Source of the DNA: Tubulanus polymorphus
Taxonomy: Eukaryota > Nemertea > Palaeonemertea > Tubulaniformes > Tubulanidae
Length of the DNA: 64,000 nt
NCBI RefSeq assembly: GCF_964204645.1
Contig: NC_134036.1
Location: 9,594,704 to 9,658,703, forward strand
Reading direction: 5' to 3'
Shown here: piece after piece, positions 11,341 through 24,426 of the stretch
Position numbering within the stretch: position 1 is the first letter of the stretch
Layout of the letters: each line of letters opens with the position of its first letter
Made by a program: the position numbers and the translations under genes
Notes under the pieces: model-generated
Seen by the model: the letters and a program-made list of their open reading frames with translations, nothing else
Told to the model about the DNA's origin: nothing
Databases searched by the model: none

Positions 11341-12940
11341 CGTTATTAGCAATGTCTCTATTGGAACCGCTGGACCGTAAAAATGCCTCTCTCTCTATCT
11401 ACGTCTCCGCTACCGCCGCTTCTGCTACACATTTCAGCGAGTCGAAAATACTTCAAATATCTTGCAGTAAAAATACGTGCGTAAATCAACTCAAGAAAAA
11501 ATGATTAAGCAACCGAAATTCACGTGTTTGCAGTTATCCTCGTTTAAGTTTGTTCACTGATTGCTATATATGTTATGAGGTCATCTTACCATCGAAGCTC
11601 ATACACTCGACAAAAGCGAGTTAAATACGCGCGGAAATATTCAAATCCAAATTTCCAATTTAATGAATATTCATCGTCAAACATGTATTTTTTTCTGTAT
11701 ATGATCGCCAATATACTTTATGATCAAAGATTCCAAACACCCATATAACATTGTTAAGTGTTCGGGGATTTTTGAAACGTTGGATTCTAATCAATTTTGA
11801 ATCCATAGCTGCGTAGAAAGGAGCGTTGTTATGAAACGTGTTAATAAAATAATTTGATCACAATAAAGTTTTTGATATTTGCATTTTTACTACCACCTAA
11901 CTATACTGGACGCGCTTCCGAAATTGTATTTCACGCTACTATAATTACGCAGGTCCCATGCTGAAAGTCATTAAATTAAAATTGAAACCGCAATTTATTT
12001 ATTTTATATTCAGAAAATGAAACTTAAATCAAATTCAATTGAACATAGATACGCCTATCTGATATATTCCTCAGCCTCCTTGCAGAGCCATTCACCAGAG
12101 ATTTGGATGTTCAATTCTAAGGTAAATCATATTATATATAATGCATGATATATTATATAATGCATAGGTAGTGATTCGTGCAAAGTATCGCGTAGTGTCG
12201 TGTTTTTAGACAATCTGTATGCCTTATTTTGTGATTTAGAGAAAAAAAATATTTGTTTGAAAATCAAGATTTATCATCGACAGAATCTGAAGATTGCGTT
12301 GGATTCAAACTACTTTGGTTATAAGGATCTAGCACATCCATTCCTATTTGAAATATCCTGCATATTTCAGCGTTTTTTTAGAATCGACTGTCACTGAAAA
12401 GATACTGAATAGATTTTACAGCAAGGTGTATATGTTAAATGCCTCACGTCGTTCAGAACATATGTTTCATGCATGCTTCCATATCAGATTTACTCACGAG
12501 GGTTTTGCGCGCCACAGTCTTTTGAAAAAAAGCAAATTGTTAATGCATATAAATCACGATATCATTCTAAACCTAATGTTGATATCATGTAATGTACGAA
12601 AACATTTATTAGTAGATTGGAAAATGTCTTAGAAGGTGGTCACGCTTTGTTCCTAGCGTGGGAATCTTGTATGGTTATAGGCAGCAACGATTGTCTCCTT
12701 GGAATAAGAATTTGAAAATATGTTTTGGATTATAATCGATTATCCATGTTGTATTGAGAGAGATATAGTTTCATTTCTAGGAGGGAAAACCTTATTCCTC
12801 GGTCTTGCTAGTCTCCATTCAAGGACCGGTCGCTCAAAATTTGGTAACAGTCAGCCAGTGAACAGTTGATAGTTAAAGTTCATCATTACTATGCTATTCA
12901 TCCGCCGCATATCTTTAACCATTTCTTTTATCTACTTTGA
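11341..12940. other. non-coding interval
   Basis: AT-rich sequence with only short unsupported frames and small palindromes such as ATTATATA runs near 12131-12165. I see no gene, tRNA or clear transposon end here. Confidence 0.4.
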
Positions 12941-12946
12941 AGATTT

Positions 12947-14946
12947 TGGGATTTTTACCTCGGGGATTTCTACCCTGGGGATTTTTCACTTCATCCACAT
13001 ACCAGGCTGGGCAAAAATTAAGTTTATGACCCGGGTGACGGTCTAGATCACGCGACTATAATTGCGACTGTGCGTGATGTCTGTATAACTATGGTCTACG
13101 GTATTTATTCGCCAGTCAGGACCGCGCCCAGTGGTCGACAGGAATACGCACAAGTTCACTTTATGATCGCAGATGTAAGAACAGAAAAACGGTTGGTCAC
13201 TCATCAGAATGATGTATTCCACATACAGGCACCGTAGATCAGCGAAAATATTGAAATATACCGTATGAAAAATTGATGTTCAGAAATTCTAAAAGGGGAC
13301 AGCTCAATAAATAAAACGACTGTCCTTGAGTGACCAAACTAGAAAAACACTTTGCGCGAGTAAATAGTGATGTGCGCGTGGGTCGATTTTGAAATGCCGG
13401 GTGCGCATCGATTCGGCTCGACAAAACACCGATATAGATTTCACGCAATATCAAGCTGTGCAATCATTGGTTTAATTTATGAACTATTTCGCACAGCGTG
13501 TTTTATTCTTTTGCTGAATGTTCCTGCTCTCTAGCGACGAGATATTTTCATTTCGAAAGTTGAACAGGTTAGAAGAAGGTAAGCCCGGCGATGAAATATT
13601 ATTCAATTATTTCCTAATCGAACGTTCGTTGTCAATGTATGCAGAATCAAAGTATCATGAGAAAATTTTGATTATGGATTTTATGCGTCGTAATTAAAAT
13701 ACGTTCCACGACGGCCTATCGAAGACAAGTCCACGAATTGTATAGAGTTAGAAAGGGAAGAGCGAGCGGTGTGGGCGAGTGGTTTCGTTCCGAAGAGATC
13801 ATTTCCTTACAGAAATATTTACTTTTCGCCGGGGCTCCGTTAATTGGAATCACGATCCACACTCGGAAGGGTTTCGGTTATATTTTGGTCCCAATTCCAA
13901 AATTTTGGTCAAGGGGTGTGGAACACAGCTTGAGCGTATAGTGGGTTCGAATCCATTGACCGGTGAAGATGATGGTTCTGTGGCTTTTCTACTCTTGATC
14001 CTGTCCCATAGTTTTAATTTGACATGGGCGAATATGTTCATTAGTTAACTGGATTATATTAGGGCCTGAATTTTCAGTAAAATATATCGGACGAAATAGT
14101 TTCATATTCCAACCGTTCTCACTCTTGATTCAAGTACAAATATTAACAGCTGTCATGTTAAGAGAATTGAATTGAAATGTGAATAATGTATAAAACGTAT
14201 TAAGTGTAAAATGGATGAGCGAATTTTCTACATAAACTTTCCTATATTGAATACAGCAGCCGAACCTTCGGCCAGACCCTAAGTAAATAACATACGTAGT
14301 GTTAAAGCATATTTATGAGGATCATTCATTGTCGTGTCACTGATCATACCTTCTAAGTAACATATTCTGAGTATTTCTACATTTAACCAAATGAAGACAT
14401 TAGATTACACAATCTCGTGTTTTAATGATAAGATACGAATTAACGATGATTACCTTTATTACATATAACGCCTATTCAACCAAAAATATGTGACAGAAAC
14501 TAGTTTTCGTGTTTCTTTGATGCCCGTCCGCACTTAGGGCCAGGCTACAAAATATACAGCGTATGTCATTAAACTGACTTCATTTAATCTAATATTTCAA
14601 ACAAATAATTACTGAATTAACCATTAAATCGGCGGGTTTTATTCTCACCGTTTCGAACTGATGAGGCTAATTGTGACCAAACTCTCGCTTCAAAGTACGA
14701 CATTCAAATCAACAATGCAGAAAACCCGTTATCGCTGCATTACAAAATATCTTATACCATTTTTTCTGAAGAAGCATTATTTTAAATCTGCTACATTATG
14801 TAACATGCGATTGGTTTACTGAGACCTCATTGAAAACTGTTGGTTAATCAGAATTTGGGATTTTCGAAATTGTCAAATTATATGGCTATAGGTGAAAATC
14901 CCCTAGGTAAAAATCCCCAAATATTCAAAGGAGGTAAAAATCCCCA
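12947..14946. repeat. inverted GGGGATTTTTACC-rich blocks bounding ~2 kb
   Basis: The left block (12947-12987) has three GGGATTTTTACC-like units. The right block (14891-14946) has three units in reverse orientation, and more direct-orientation copies lie at 15139-15193. This may be the paired ends of a non-autonomous element or scattered copies of a minisatellite. The interior has no supported gene. A B-box-like GGTTCGAATCC lies at 13944. Confidence 0.4.
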
Positions 14947-15237
14947 CTTATTGCTCTCAAAGCAAACTGTTTAAATGTTTTAATTCAAATAGTATATCTA
15001 TCGGTTGTATGGGCCTGATATCGTCGATGTTGTTCCGCAGTAACGTATGAATTAATTGGATATATGTATCAATAATATGAATTATTTGACCTTGAGATCG
15101 TGTCTCCTTACATTCAATTCAATTCGTAAAGGAAGGCGAGGTATTTTTACCTGCTTCGAAGAATTGGGGACTTTTACCAAGGTGCTTTTACCACTTACCA
15201 ATTCTTATATTTCTTATTCAACTGTTAGGCGTTGAAA

Positions 15238-15645
15238 ATGCTTGCTTACTTAATGACTCGTGTATGGGCTGTTGTTGTGGTCGTGGCCAGTGGCGCGTCA
15301 TTTGCAGAGGGTGAGTAACGACTGGGGAAATAATGCATATATTCGTAGGTTTTCAATATTAACATATATCGAAGTGACATTAATCGACGAATCGATTTGT
15401 TTGTCCGAATGGTCGACATAAACGAGGCTAATCGTTCGTCCTCATCTTCAGGATCAGCGCCGGCCCTACGTCTGGGCGAAGGTTCAATTACTCATTCAAT
15501 TAAGTTTAAGTTAAAACAATTGACTCATCACACATTAAATGTCATCTTCTTTTTAAGTATAGGTTGCAAGTCATCGGGTTCTGCGTGTAGTGATTTCACT
15601 GAGTGTTGCAGCCGGTCCTGCACTATCATAAATGAATGTTGCTAA
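15238..15645 (+). CDS. small secreted cysteine-rich (inhibitor-cystine-knot-like) peptide gene
   Basis: Exon 1 (15238-15310) starts at an ATG and encodes a hydrophobic signal peptide with a run of valines, ending phase 1 at donor GTGAGT. The last exon (15563-15645) starts after TATAG in matching phase and encodes the mature region, ending CC-stop. Its cysteines follow C-x6-C-x5-CC-x3-C-x5-CC, close to the C-C-CC-C-C pattern of knottins, which include many defence peptides and venom peptides. A possible 30-nt middle exon (15452-15481, also phase 1) would add a short propeptide-like segment. The frame is intact. Whether it acts as a toxin, an antimicrobial or a signalling peptide cannot be told. 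Confidence 0.6.
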
Positions 15646-17260
15646 TCGTCGGTGGCAATTTGGTTTCCTATTGGATATACTTTTGGCGATTTTTGAAATA
15701 TCCGATTATGAAACTGAACCGCATTCAGGTAACTGACTGACTGAATTGAATTCATATTTGTAACTCAGTCGTCAAATATCGTGTTATAATTAGATTAAAT
15801 AAAGCTGCGAGTAAATAAATGAATTATCGGGTTGTTTACTGTTTATAATTCGTCGGTGACGATTTCTAAAGTTACAAATAGGATGCACCGTTCCATCACC
15901 GGCGACGAACGTCAATCGTCCATTCAAGTAAAATCGCCAGTTTAAAGATTCAACTTCTTATCCTTGTACTTGTTATCTGCATCACCTAAAGAAAATTAGT
16001 CAAATAGATTCTTATTTTATTGTAGGAAATTCTACTGAAAACTGATTTTGAAATGAATTATGTGTCGATTGATCCAGATGAAATAATTACAGCTAAATCA
16101 ACTGACGATAAACAAGGTGGAGTTTTCATTTATCTTCGGATAATTTGTCTACCACTGATGATACAGGCATTTTCGCGACATCTTTTGAAACCTCAACGCT
16201 TTATCTGCACGCGTCAATTAGTCGGCCACAGTCGATTTTCATGCCATCTGACCTCTTTCCACCTGTAATTAAGCAATCTAATGTAACAATTACTCAGTTA
16301 TGTAATATAATAGAGGATTGAAAGAAAGTATAATAGATATTTAAATCGTGCGTTTGTCGTGAAACATCTATTACTACTGTCTCGCAGAGCATAGACACCC
16401 ACCGTTAAGCCATGTGGAATTGGTATTTTAAGGGCTATTCGGTTTACTCCAAAACAAGTCTCTGTTAAACTTTTAAAAGCTTCATATCAAGGGTATATCG
16501 TAGGACTCTTGATGCTCGTGAATTATTATCCCATAATAACAATGAATCCAATTCTGCATGTACACTAGCACGACTGTTTGCTATGACCGTCGATTATATT
16601 GTACATGTACGTATGCCCACATGGTGTAGTTGATCACCACTTAAGTCTCCTGGTACAGCCGTCCGTTGTAGCGTTAGGGTTTGAATATTAATGGCATAGA
16701 GAGTTATAACATACTTTACATTGTTTGCTTTTCTATTCGCGATAAATTCGTAATAAATGATTTAAATCATTCAATGCATTATTCAGAATCAAATACTTTC
16801 ACCATGAGTGGAATTCCGAAGTTCTAACTTGAGAGTCTTCATTCTGTCAATGTCTCTGTCTTTAGATGGGTTAGGAATTGGTCTGAACGAGAATTAGGGT
16901 GAAGTTGCATCTGTGTCTGCGTTTAGTCAATAAAATACATCAATTTGATTTAATTGCTGATCTATAGTTCCATAAACGAAATTAATGGTCACTTTAAAAC
17001 AGCAATTTGTACTAATTTCTATTAAAGTTATCATTTTACTATAAAATCCACACTTATTTCGGAGGAGGGGTGGTTCAAGCAACATTACGGGAATCGCAAA
17101 TAGAAGTTGGCAGCACTTTATGGGCTTATCAACTAGGTTTTAAATCTATCAGTTAGTGTGACGGGTCGCTGTTTCCTACGTGAGGTTTTCCTCCCATGAG
17201 TCACAGTTAAATTTGGGGTCCTGGAGATACGGGCGCCGGGCGACCAACTGCTCGACGGAG
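15646..17260. other. non-coding interval
   Basis: 3' flank of the small peptide gene followed by AT-rich sequence. Frames here are short and lack recognisable domains or splice context. No repeats of note were seen. Confidence 0.4.
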
Positions 17261-17505
17261 CACTCTAAAAACAAAAACATATTTGGAACGCGTAGAACGC
17301 GAAAATAGAACACATAAAATGGGACACATTTTAGAACACTTTTTCTCCAGAACACCAGATTTAGAACACGATAGAACATTTGTATGACATCAAGAACACT
17401 TCTATTGAACAGATTTTTCAGAACATATTTCGGGAACACTTCTAGGTCTGAACAAATCCAGAACAGGAATCGACCACTTTCAGAACACATGAAGAACAAA
17501 TCTAG
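17261..17505. repeat. left end with GAACA subterminal repeats
   Basis: About a dozen GAACA/GAACAC words occur in 240 bp, spaced roughly 15-25 bp apart. They match the reverse-complement cluster at 28500-28690. A role as transposase-binding sites is inferred from CACTA biology. Confidence 0.6.
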
Positions 17506-18735
17506 ACTTTTCCTGGATCAAATAATTTTCCTCCAAAGCAGAAAAGAATCAACCATACACATAATACAAGATATCAGAAAAGATACAAACACGTTATTAA
17601 ATTTTAAACACATTGTGTTTGATTAAAACAATATAACAATTGCTTTATCGTAACAAAAACATTAAACCGAGACCGGTTATACGTGTATCTCTCGTGGAGA
17701 TCGAAAAGATTTAATACTTTTTAATACCTCTCTGTATTCAAATACTGTAATTAACGAAATACCACGTTAGTATATAACTGTATAAACTAAATCTATCAGG
17801 ATAAATCATGATAGTCCAAGAAATGTGCCTGACGAAATAACCAAAATGAGAAAATTCTTACTTAGTTCACTTCAATACTTAGAAGTGAAATATCATAAAA
17901 TAAATGTTACTTAGAATTACATTAGAAAGTGTAAAGCTAATATCAGCTCAACAAGTGATCAAGGTCCATTTAGTAAAAGATGCCAGATGGTACCAACTTT
18001 TTCACGGTTACTGCATTTGACAATGTTCATACCGGACACATACCAAATCTGAAAACTTGCAAGATACCAAACAAATATCGCTGTACTCCAAAAGTTGTAG
18101 AGCTGTAATAGGCAATTGCTAGTAACACTTTTAGAGTGGTACTACCTCTGTACATTTTGTGACAGCCCCTCAAACTCAAACATGTATCATAAAAAGCCCC
18201 TTAAACTCGAACAGAAAAAAGCCCCTTAAACTCAAACATAAAAAGCAATCATCATAAATTGAAAAAATTCAATTTTTTGAATGTTTTTCAAAATGATTCC
18301 AGTTCAAGGTATCAAAAGAGATAATAATAAAGAGAGTAAATATTGAATTTAAAAAAAAAATCTTTTTAATTGCTATACTGAGAAACTCACCCTGAAATCT
18401 CTTTAAAATTTCTCTTTAAAATGGCTACATATTATGTATATATACAAGTATCAGGTATACAAATGGGCAATCTATCTGACTTCTGTTGTCAAAACATAAT
18501 GAAAAAATAGCTAAATCACAATAAAACCAGGAAAAAATTAATTTCTGTTAGTTGTCCCAGTATAAGGAGCTTGTAGAAACTTTCAGTCTAAAATAAGTTA
18601 AGACTACATCTGTATTGAATTCACCTGAATTAAAATTTACCTGATATTTATACATACGCCAACCTATATAACCTGTTACAAAATATTTTATATTCTTACA
18701 CGATTTCTATAGATTGATAGTCTATCACGCCAATT

Positions 18736-21700
18736 TCAATTTTTGGAAAAGTATGCAGCAAGAAATTTCACAAGTTTTGGCTGCTTCTTCGTTTCAATCT
18801 TCGCATTCAACAATGCAACTTGTAGAAAATTCAAAATTCGTGCGAACTGTCGCGGATAGTTAATGTCAAATACATAATAACATCCGAAGAGATCATGCAA
18901 AGCGCCACTAGTGTTTTGTTCTATGCACTCAATCATACGTTCCGCGGTTTGAATGAAGAACTCCAAATTGTGGTTGTACACAATCCTTGGGAACTTCAAA
19001 GGATTCTTTACATCAGCAGCCTAGGAATGAAAGATTAAAAGTCTGGATTACAAAGTGATGACATGTATCATTTGATCAGAGAAAAGATAGAAACAAGAGC
19101 CCCATGGGGCACTATGGCCAGCCTGTCGCTTTTTCATAAATAATGCAATCTGTGGGTTATATTTGTCAAAATACACTTCCCGCTCAACATAATGAGGCCC
19201 TTTTTCAATATTCGGCTTCGTAGAAATTGGAGAACGGATAATGCTTGAATGCATGAATTGTATGAATATATGCTCAGTTGCACAATGAAAAAGCCTTTCA
19301 ATGTATCTCATTTGAATTGGGTAAACTCTTAAATGTCTTTCCAATGGCATGTATTTAACTGAATTTGCTATTTTCACTGGATTCTCCAGTTATTCTTACA
19401 TGCATTCAGATATATGGATAGCTAAGCTTTATCTGACTGTAAATAGAAGAACTAGTACTACCATAACCAAGCTGATCTTCTATTCGCTGTATCAGACTGA
19501 TGGTTTCGATGTTCTGAAAAAATATCAAATCAGATACTGAGAACATAAGTTTTTGGTTACTCAAGATGTTTTCAGTGATTAGTGGTAGTCAGTAATGGTT
19601 GGAAGCTCTGCCGCTTTATTCGATATAACCATTATCGATATCTTAAATGAAATGAAATTAATTTAATGAAAACTTATAGAAAATTTTTACTAACACTGCC
19701 ATTAAAACTTAAGGAAGGGAAAGGATTTATTTCACCCCTTAAGCTTTCAGGCCATATTGGAGCTAATAAACAAAATCTAATATAAATGTAACAAAGTATA
19801 CAAAAATACTGTATTGCTAAATACCGTTAATTGCTGTTCGATGTTAAACATCAAGGAACACTGCGTAGTCATCTCTAAGAAACGCTTATGAAAGCATTCT
19901 CTTTCTGTTAAATTTAGCATTTTGAAGTCATGCATAATCTGAAGGCAAAAATTTACAGGATACCAAACTAATAGACGAATGCTTAACCAGGTGTCCAGGG
20001 TCACAGTGCCCACTTGGGAAATAGTATTTGTTTCAAAGTTTTTTTTTAATGGCCAACCGTGTGTACGTATTTGCTGCGTATTTGAAAGTTATTTTTTGCT
20101 GATTTTAGAGGGCCAAGAAAGATTTAACCTTGACTGTGGAACAAGCGTGAAATAGGCAAATTGCATATAATTCAAACTTCAACTCCCCCTGGTGGCGAAA
20201 ACCTGGGTAACACCAATTCCACGTGAGATGAATACTACAACAGTGATACTATTTATTAAATATCAAGACTAACTATTTGGAAGCTACAGGTCTTGGAATT
20301 GAGGGCAAAAATGACCTTTTGAGCACAAAAAAGATCACACGACGGCCATCTTGGGTCCGATCGACCCAATTTTTCTCATACTGATGCATCATAGGGGGAA
20401 ACAAACATATGTGAAAGATCAAGATAATTGTTTAAAGCGTTTTCAAAGATGTATCTAGGGTAGATACATGTATAACCTAAAGATCAAGAAAATCCATTGA
20501 AGCGTCTTCAAAACTTCTCAAAATAACTGGACGGACGACGGACGAAAAGTGAACGCAACAGCCTGCTGGGACTTAAGTCCCAAGTGGGCTAAAAGGGATA
20601 CTACAATTGTGGAATCAGGGTTGGAATCATGAGCATAAGATGAAGATGATTGGTTAGAGATTAGGTTTCTTAATGACTTACATATTGCATGAAGTCGAAA
20701 AATTTGTATTTTCCAATTACAGCGTCTTTGTCACCAGATTTCATCATTTCTTTCTTTCTCGCCTCAAATGTCTTCTCCATCAATTTGTTTATTCGTGGTC
20801 GATCTAACGGCATACTTTCACCAAGTTTTTCAAGGAGTTTCATGGAAAATGCAACTAAAATACATATGAAGCAGGCTTGTAAATGCATTATATTTCATGA
20901 TTGACCATATAAGCATGTTCTTCAAGTCACAGAATCTACAAGTATCTTTATTACAGGAAAAGCCAAAGTTCGATCGAAATGTGGTAATACACTCATGACA
21001 CTATGAGAGACAACTTTCCAATTTGGCGAAGACCAAGTGGGCGAAATACCAATGACTTTGGCACTTTTTTACTGAGTGGGCAGAATTTGCCATAGACGAG
21101 CACCAAATATCAAATATGTTTAAGCAATTACAATTGTATTTCTAGAGCCAGGTAAATTACCGTCTTTAACGTCAGCATTTTTGGTAGAATCTGAATCCAC
21201 GACATTGTCCCAACAGATTGCTGGGTCTTGGCTGTTTCCCTTGTCATTTTTATGCTCTACTGAATGATTTTGTGACGTTGATGTAGCATTACTAGTACCT
21301 GCTTGAACACAATTTTCATCAGAAGGGTCTTGTGGTTCAACTGTTGTGCAAGATAAAGCAAAATTAGGTAAACTATTTCAGCTTAAAAGCAAAGAGAAAC
21401 GATTAGAAAGATTGATTTGGGAATGTAACAATACTTTTACAATTTGTAATTCATTCTCACAAATCTTTTTCTATCAAACAATATATTTTGACTCAAGATA
21501 TCAAGCTATTAGATTATTTTCTGAAAACTTCAAGAAATCTGTGTATTAGAAAACAAGATATTCCTAGGAGATTGATTGAGAGATGCACCTACCTGTAACT
21601 ACAAAGGAAGAATCCTTCACAGCATTCGGTGTTTTGCAATCATATCTGATATGTCGGATTTTCTGTGATAGACTTTTTTTAAAAGCCGCCTAGAAATGCA

Positions 21701-23726
21701 AATTGAAATTCTAAAATATAAACAAGCGAATAACTGCTTAATGAAAATATAAAGATACAAAATGCTTAATTCAAAAGCCTGTAATTATTTTATCTAATTT
21801 ACCAAGTTTTCCATTGAGGCCATTCTTTTCATCATTATATGAACAAAATATTTAGAGAGTGAAATTTGGCTCAATTACTAATGGTGCAATTACATAGGTT
21901 ACGCTGGTAAAATTTCACTTGGGTTTTCTATTGTGAATATCCCAGTTATGTATTAGCATTATCAAAACATGCCAAACAGATGAACTTATTGTATGTGAAC
22001 AGATGAACTTATTGTAAGTTTTATACCCATGGTTTTTCTGCCTTCTGTCTTTTATTTTCATCCTGTTTCACATCATCTCTCTTCAGATTTGGATATTTCT
22101 TAACAATCTCTTTGCAAATCAGATCATATTCAGATTTCCTCCGTATGTCTATCTGAGCTAAAACACCGTAGGCAACTTCTGCTACTACATTATCCCAAAC
22201 AGCTATGGCAGAACTGCGTGACTTTAATTAACTTTCAGATAACGTATTACTAATTATAGGAATCTGAAAAACGAAAAATAAAATAAGCATAAGGACGCCT
22301 CAGCACAAAAACTACCTTGTTTCTAATTATCAGGGAGTGGGTGAATTAAAATGAGAATGAAATCCAGATTTTCTCATATTTTTTAAGAATAAAAAATGAT
22401 AGAGGGTGGAGGTTAGCTCATATACTTTGTTCATTAGTCCTTATAGAAATTTTACATTTATTTACTGGCACATTGACATAATGACATCAGGGCCGTACTA
22501 GCATTTTAATTTGGGGAAGGGGGCAGATATAACCGAAAAAGGGCGGTTCTATAAGATGTAACAACATTTGCAAAAAGGACACTTTTCAAAAATTATCTCA
22601 TTTACTGAATAACTAAGGGAATAACACTAAGCATCATACATATGATTACATACTTACAATCAGCATAGCTAGGGAGGGTCGAAGTTTGGTACCTATACAA
22701 TTGTGTCATACCTTTTGTATAGAGAAGCTAGGAGTGTTCAAAACAAAACAGCTTCTTTTCTAGGGAGTTTAAAAGTTCAGTAAATCACATTTTCAAACGA
22801 GCATTATATATATTACCTGAAAATTAGATTCTCCAGTATCAGAGGAATCATCATGAAGCGAAGCTGTATCCGATGACGATGCTTCATCCAAACTTTGTGA
22901 TGACGAGTCATCCAAAAACGAGTCAATTTTGCTGGTGATGTTTAGTTTGTTGAATGAACAAGATGAACCTAGATATAGTGGCAGAAATACAAAATTTTTC
23001 AGGACCAGGAAGTTTTATTTTGTACCCTACCTTGCAAAGTGGTGGTTTGGTGTATATCAGGTATGCTAACTTGCATGGGTATCCAACCTTTTCTTATCAA
23101 CAATTTTCAATAGACATTTTGGTAAGATTACTCATATCACCAATTCCAATATTGGTTAAAAATCATATACAATAATAAGTATGGCAACTAACCAATATAT
23201 TTGTTTCCAAAAATATAACTACGTATTGGCCTATAGAAAAGGGTACAAATCTAAACACTTAAAATTTCTTACGATGATTGATAGGAATAAAAAAGATGCC
23301 TGTCAATTATAAAGAACAATGTAGGCCCACCTGCCATTGTGATTGGATCTTCATTGCAAATATAATATGCGTCAACTTTCAAGGCGCTGAACACCTCCTC
23401 ATCTAATATCTCTGCTCCATCACTGGTGACAACCATCGGCAAGTGCAGATATCCAAACTTAGTCATAGCTGTAAAAATTAAAATGACATTTTTTAGTTGA
23501 GTTTTCAATAATGATGAATGATTTGCTGTAAAATAATCATTGTAAGTAAAGAAATTAATATTGAATGGCTAACTAGAGATGCAATAAATCCACAGAGGAT
23601 CCAACCAAGGAAAATACCTAAAAATAAGCTCATACCTTTCTTGCGCAAATCATTGAAGGTTGTACAGAAGATCCAGACCTTTCTTTTAGTGGCTTGCTCG
23701 ATACATTTTACTAATCTATTCTCCAT
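18736..23726 (-). CDS. EnSpm companion gene with CIDE-N-like domain (multi-exon)
   Basis: The first exon (23726-23636) starts at an ATG and ends at donor GTATGA. Exon 2 (23468-23331) starts after TTACAG, and the phases join exactly. Together they encode ~75 residues resembling a CIDE-N domain: RKVWIFCTTFNDLRKK, then a VVTSDGAEILDEEVFSAL stretch and YYIC. Further likely exons are 22931-22817 (Ser/Asp-rich), ~22240-22030 (helical, YDLICKEIVKKYPNLK), 21694-21599, ~21340-21160 and ~20860-20680. The last exon is 19020-18736 (DLFGCYYVFDINYP). The back half resembles multicopy fish and invertebrate proteins found with EnSpm elements. A stop in the ~22240-22030 exon, if correctly framed, suggests decay. 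Phase from exon 2 to 22931 does not join, so an exon may be missing. Confidence 0.55.
20008..20589 (-). mobile_element. MITE family A, copy 1 (GCCCACTTGGGA termini)
   Basis: The ends are 12-bp inverted repeats, GCCCACTTGGGA, and 20008-20589 matches 45428-46186 in reverse orientation. Shared internal blocks include the TACATGTATCTACCCTAGAT-type palindrome and GACGGCCATCTTGGGTC. It has no coding capacity and is probably in an intron of the companion gene. Confidence 0.65.
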
Positions 23727-24426
23727 TATAAGCTGGGGTGAAAGATAATTATGTGCAACATTAACCTTGATGTAACTGCAAAATTCATTGTTGTTTATGG
23801 TTTTCATTATACATACAAGTAATATGATCAAGTCCTAATCAGGTAATATGATCACATATATCACTGACACAAACTGTTCAATTATGTAGCTAAATGTGCT
23901 GCTAAATTCAGTTAATTCCACTGATCCCATCAATCTGAGTAAAAATGTTTTCATGTATTAGTATTAGAATATTTGTCCAGCCATTGCAATCGGCCAAAAA
24001 TATATCCATTCAACCAAAAATTCATGAATTTTTGATTCAACCCATTAGCACTCAGGAATTTCACTATGTAGTGTCTATTACTCCACAGAAAATTCAAGGG
24101 AAAATTCAAATTTATTACGATACAGAATAGCTCATTCCCAGTTTATTTTCATGTATTTCAAGTTCGTGTTATTTTGTAGTAATATATACCACTATAAACG
24201 TTTTTGTGTAGCAGACGAAAAAAGTGTCAGGACGGATTCGGGTGGCTTGAGTGCTAATGGGTTAAAATTTCAAATTAACCAGTGCTTGATCCTACTACTA
24301 TGGTGGCTGATTCGGGCCACATGAAAAATAAAATAAAAATGAAACTAGCTCACCACCAAAAAATTGGTGGGGACCAAGTGTCATCTTAAAAAAATTTTTT
24401 AATCAGCCACCATATACTACACCTTT

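Noticed and set aside
13920-13990. tRNA-like segment with a B box GGTTCGAATCC
   Set aside because: I could not fold an acceptor stem or find a convincing A box at the right distance. It is probably a decayed SINE or chance.
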